Source: a bacterium (lineage in GTDB: Bacteria > Patescibacteriota > Minisyncoccia > CAIUEV01 > JAHKAQ01). From it: a stretch of DNA of 7,425 nt. The stretch lies in assembly GCA_018399475.1 (NCBI GenBank), contig JAGYOS010000111.1, positions 1 to 7,425 on the forward strand. The letters run 5' to 3'. Positions 5,974 to 7,425 of the stretch are shown in pieces; the first letter of the stretch is position 1; every line of letters begins with the position of its first letter. A program made the position numbers and the translations under genes. The notes beneath the pieces were generated by a model that saw nothing but the letters and a program-made list of their open reading frames with translations, was not told where the DNA came from and ran no database searches.

Positions 5974-6045
5974 GCCGGTGTAGCTCAGTGGTAGAGCAAC
6001 TGCTTTGTAAGCAGTAGGTCGTCGGTCCAAGCCCGACCGCCGGCT
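5974..6045 (+). tRNA. tRNA-Thr(UGU)
   Basis: A full cloverleaf of 72 bases. Acceptor GCCGGTG pairs with CGCCGGC through one G-T pair; the D arm is GCTC/GAGC with loop AGTGGTA; the anticodon arm is ACTGC/GCAGT with loop TTTGTAA, anticodon TGT at 6006-6008, reading threonine ACN codons; the variable loop is AGGTC; the T arm is GTCGG/CCGAC. G1-C72 and C2-G71 are known ThrRS identity pairs in E. coli and support the threonine call. The discriminator is T and no CCA is encoded, so CCA must be added enzymatically. The T loop reads TCCAAGC, so position 55 is C (6027) instead of the almost invariant U. Confidence 0.95.
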
Positions 6046-6057
6046 CAGAAATTATAT

Positions 6058-6106
6058 ATTATTAAAACAAAAAAGCGCTTTTTAAGCGCTTTTTTGTTTT
6101 AATAAT
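6058..6106. terminator. Bidirectional terminator, 23-bp perfect inverted repeat
   Basis: Bases 6058-6080 are the exact reverse complement of 6084-6106, separated by TTT. The core AAGCGCTT stem is flanked by A-runs on the left and T-runs (TTTTTTGTTTT) on the right, so each strand reads as a GC-containing hairpin followed by a U-tract. It sits 12 bases after tRNA-Thr and 18 bases from the end of the HU gene, so it can end both converging transcripts. Confidence 0.93.
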
Positions 6107-6124
6107 GTAAAGGACTAGAATATT

Positions 6125-6406
6125 TTATTTAACTGCTTGTTTTAGAGCGGATCCGGCTTTAAATTTAGGAACTTTAGTGGCCGGAATTTCAATGCTTTCT
6201 TTAGTTTGAGGGTTGATGCCTCTTCTTCCCTTTCTTTCATTCACCCAGAAAGATCCAAAGCCGGTAAAATTGACTTTTTTATCGCTCCTAATACTTTCGG
6301 TGATAACCTCTAAGAGGACATCAATAGTTTCTTCAGTGTTTTTTTTATTTTGATTAGTCTTTTTGGAAACGGCGCTGACAATTTCTTTTTTATTTAGAAT
6401 ATCCAT
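6125..6406 (-). CDS. hup: DNA-binding protein HU
   Basis: Small histone-like protein that binds and bends DNA as a dimer and compacts the nucleoid. The 93 residues match the usual HU length of about 90. The N-terminal helical half (MDILNKKEIVSAVSKKTNQN, then TEETIDVLLEVITESI) forms the dimer core. GFGSF (49-53) begins the beta-sheet, followed by the basic arm RKGRRGINPQT with Pro66, the intercalating proline of the family, and the C-terminal IPATKVPKFKAGSALKQAVK. The Trp after GFGSF is unusual but conservative in a beta strand. No IHF-specific feature is seen, so HU is preferred. It lies 101 bases downstream of the YmdB-like gene on the same strand and has the strongest ribosome binding site in the window, fitting a highly expressed protein. 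Confidence 0.96.
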   Translation of the reverse strand: MDILNKKEIVSAVSKKTNQNKKNTEETIDVLLEVITESIRSDKKVNFTGFGSFWVNERKGRRGINPQTKESIEIPATKVPKFKAGSALKQAVK

Positions 6407-6410
6407 TTCT

Positions 6411-6420
6411 TCACCTCCCT
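6411..6420 (-). promoter_or_regulatory. Strong Shine-Dalgarno for HU
   Basis: On the minus strand AGGGAGGTGA lies four bases upstream of the HU ATG when measured from the end of the motif. It contains GGAGGTGA, nearly full complementarity to the 16S rRNA 3' end. It fixes the HU start and is the only clear Shine-Dalgarno in the window. Confidence 0.9.
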
Positions 6421-6434
6421 TCTTTTTACGCAGG

Positions 6435-6465
6435 GGCTTTAAAAAGCCAAAGCGAGATTATTTTA
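6435..6465 (-). promoter_or_regulatory. HU leader: small hairpin and possible -10
   Basis: The 101-base gap between the YmdB-like gene and HU holds GGCTTTAAAAAGCC (6435-6448), which can fold into a 5-6 bp hairpin, and TAAAAT on the minus strand (6460-6465), a five-of-six -10 match. No good -35 is seen at the right distance. HU may have its own promoter here, but the evidence is weak. Confidence 0.25.
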
Positions 6466-6507
6466 CCCGTAGCCGAAAACGGTTAAGCTTCGGGATGGTT
6501 GATTAGA

Positions 6508-7302
6508 TTATTCATTTTTAACAATTTCCGAAATCCGTTCAATTTTCTTGGCTTTTCCATTTTTCCCCGTTTCAATAAATACTCCTTGTATTATACACTC
6601 TTTCCAGTCATTGTCCCAGTCAGAGCTGACAGAATCTTGCTTAAAGAAGCTTTCAATTACTTCTTCCTTATTTCTTCCTAGCACAGAGTCTTTAACTCCA
6701 CACATGCCAACGTCGGTAATATAAGCCGTTTTGTTGGAAAGCAGCTGTTCATCAGCAGTTTGGACATGAGTATGGGTTCCAACCAAGGCTGAAATTTTTC
6801 CATCCAAATAAAAACCTAAAGCCCTGGCTTCACTGGTAGCTTCAGAGTGGAAGTCAACCAAGACAGCATTACATCTTTCTCGGGCTATTAAAGCTAAAAT
6901 TTCATCGGCTTTTCTAAAAGGGCAATCATATTGATTGTGGAAGAAAATTCTGCCGATTAAGTTAATTACCGCAATTTTCTGAGTGCGGATGTTAATAATT
7001 TCGTAGCCTCTGCCGACAACATCTTCCGGATAATTAGCCGGTCTAATCAGAGGAGTAGATTTATTTTGCAGCAGCTTTATTCCTTCTTTTTTCCAAACAT
7101 GATTTCCGGAGGTAAAAAAATCTATTCCCGAGGCGAGCATTTCCTGGAGGCTGTTTTCCGTTACTCCTTTTCCGTGAGCGGAGTTTTCAGCGTTGGCGAT
7201 GGTGATATCGGGATTATAATGCTTAATCAAGCGGGGGAGAACTTTGGCTATACTTTCTCTACCCGGACGAGCAACAATATCTCCAAAAAATAATATTTTC
7301 AT
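6508..7302 (-). CDS. ymdB: YmdB-family metallophosphoesterase (2',3'-cyclic-nucleotide phosphodiesterase)
   Basis: A 264-residue cytoplasmic binuclear metal hydrolase; the B. subtilis YmdB homologue hydrolyses 2',3'-cyclic nucleotides and affects biofilm and motility gene expression. All expected metal-site residues are present: Asp8 in FFGDIVA, Glu39-Asn40 in NAENSAHGKG, Asn67-His68 in TSGNHVW (His68 aligns with the catalytic histidine), His152 in DFHSEATSE, and His177/His179 in VGTHTHVQTAD. Further family motifs are RPANYPE, VINLIGR and AYITDVGMCG. Length equals the family norm of about 260-265, so the gene is intact. No Shine-Dalgarno lies before the ATG; TATAAA (7321-7326, minus strand) could be a -10 with a leader of about 11 bases. 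HU follows downstream on the same strand. The physiological substrate in this organism is unknown. Confidence 0.94.
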   Translation of the reverse strand: MKILFFGDIVARPGRESIAKVLPRLIKHYNPDITIANAENSAHGKGVTENSLQEMLASGIDFFTSGNHVWKKEGIKLLQNKSTPLIRPANYPEDVVGRGYEIINIRTQKIAVINLIGRIFFHNQYDCPFRKADEILALIARERCNAVLVDFHSEATSEARALGFYLDGKISALVGTHTHVQTADEQLLSNKTAYITDVGMCGVKDSVLGRNKEEVIESFFKQDSVSSDWDNDWKECIIQGVFIETGKNGKAKKIERISEIVKNE

Positions 7303-7320
7303 AGTTTAAAAGGTAATAAA

Positions 7321-7326
7321 TTTATA
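7321..7326 (-). promoter_or_regulatory. Possible -10 for the YmdB-like gene
   Basis: TATAAA on the minus strand lies 18 bases before the ATG, at a distance that would give a very short leader. No matching -35 is found; the expected position falls at the edge of the TGTCATTCC-type repeats. Confidence 0.3.
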
Positions 7327-7346
7327 AATGGTGTGGAATTTTCTCA

Positions 7347-7425
7347 TGCTATTCTCGCGATATCTGTCATTCCAGTCTGCCTTTGTTGTCATTCCCGCTT
7401 TTTTCTCTGTCATTCCCGCGAAAGC
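7347..7425. repeat. Cluster of TGTCATTCCCGCG-type repeats, cut by the window end
   Basis: Copies begin at 7365 (TGTCATTCCAG), 7387 (TGTCATTCCCGC) and 7408 (TGTCATTCCCGCGAAAGC), at 21-22 base spacing. A degenerate one starts at 7347 (TGCTATTCTCGCGA, 11 of 14 matches to the last copy). The terminal copy stops at CCCGCGAAAGC, the left arm and GAAA loop of a hairpin whose right arm would be GCGGG just outside. This resembles the widespread intergenic family reading GTCATTCCCGCGAAAGCGGGAAT found in many bacterial genomes. The repeats are noncoding on both strands as far as visible. Confidence 0.75.

Noticed and set aside
7066..7293. Plus-strand open frame of 75 codons opposite the YmdB-like gene
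   Set aside because: Lies antisense to conserved metal-site motifs of YmdB and shows no own features.
7347..7425. CRISPR array at the right edge
   Set aside because: Copies are short, imperfect and spaced by only 21-22 bases from start to start, leaving no room for spacers; they fit a dispersed intergenic repeat better.

Overview
The window looks like a piece of a small-genome Candidate Phyla Radiation (Patescibacteria, probably Parcubacteria-like) chromosome. This is inferred from gene content and style, not from a database search. The DNA is AT-rich, genes are tightly packed, and most starts have no Shine-Dalgarno sequence. The cell-wall and ribosomal genes are divergent members of universal bacterial families, mixed with unnamed small proteins. 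TGA ends one gene (2416-2418), so there is no sign of the UGA-to-glycine recoding known from Gracilibacteria/SR1.

Layout. The left and middle (31-5931) hold six plus-strand genes: a membrane-anchored Cys-motif protein, a RodA/FtsW-type peptidoglycan glycosyltransferase, a 109-residue protein with two CxxC pairs coupled by an ATGA overlap to ribosomal protein L25/Ctc, a secreted coiled-coil protein ending in a lytic-transglycosylase-like domain, and, 3 bases later, a GT4 glycosyltransferase resembling diacylglycerol glucosyltransferases. A tRNA-Thr(UGU) follows at 5974-6045. A 23-bp perfect inverted repeat then separates the plus-strand genes from two minus-strand genes, HU (6125-6406) and a YmdB-family metallophosphoesterase (6508-7302). 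The right edge carries a cluster of TGTCATTCCCGCG-type repeats that runs off the window.

How the genes fit together. RodA polymerises glycan strands, the lytic-transglycosylase-like protein would cut them, and the GT4 enzyme probably glycosylates a membrane lipid, so three of the genes form an envelope group. L25 binds 5S rRNA; the translationally coupled zinc-ribbon-like protein before it may be linked to translation or its control. HU compacts DNA, and YmdB-family enzymes hydrolyse cyclic nucleotides.

Most worth a second look: (1) the structured leader with a GNRA-loop hairpin and U-run in front of the zinc-ribbon/L25 pair; (2) a tRNA-Thr with C instead of the near-universal U at position 55; (3) the coiled-coil/lytic-transglycosylase fusion; (4) several starts with a -10-like hexamer placed as for leaderless mRNAs, while HU alone has a strong Shine-Dalgarno. 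No mobile element, CRISPR array or clearly new multi-gene system is visible.
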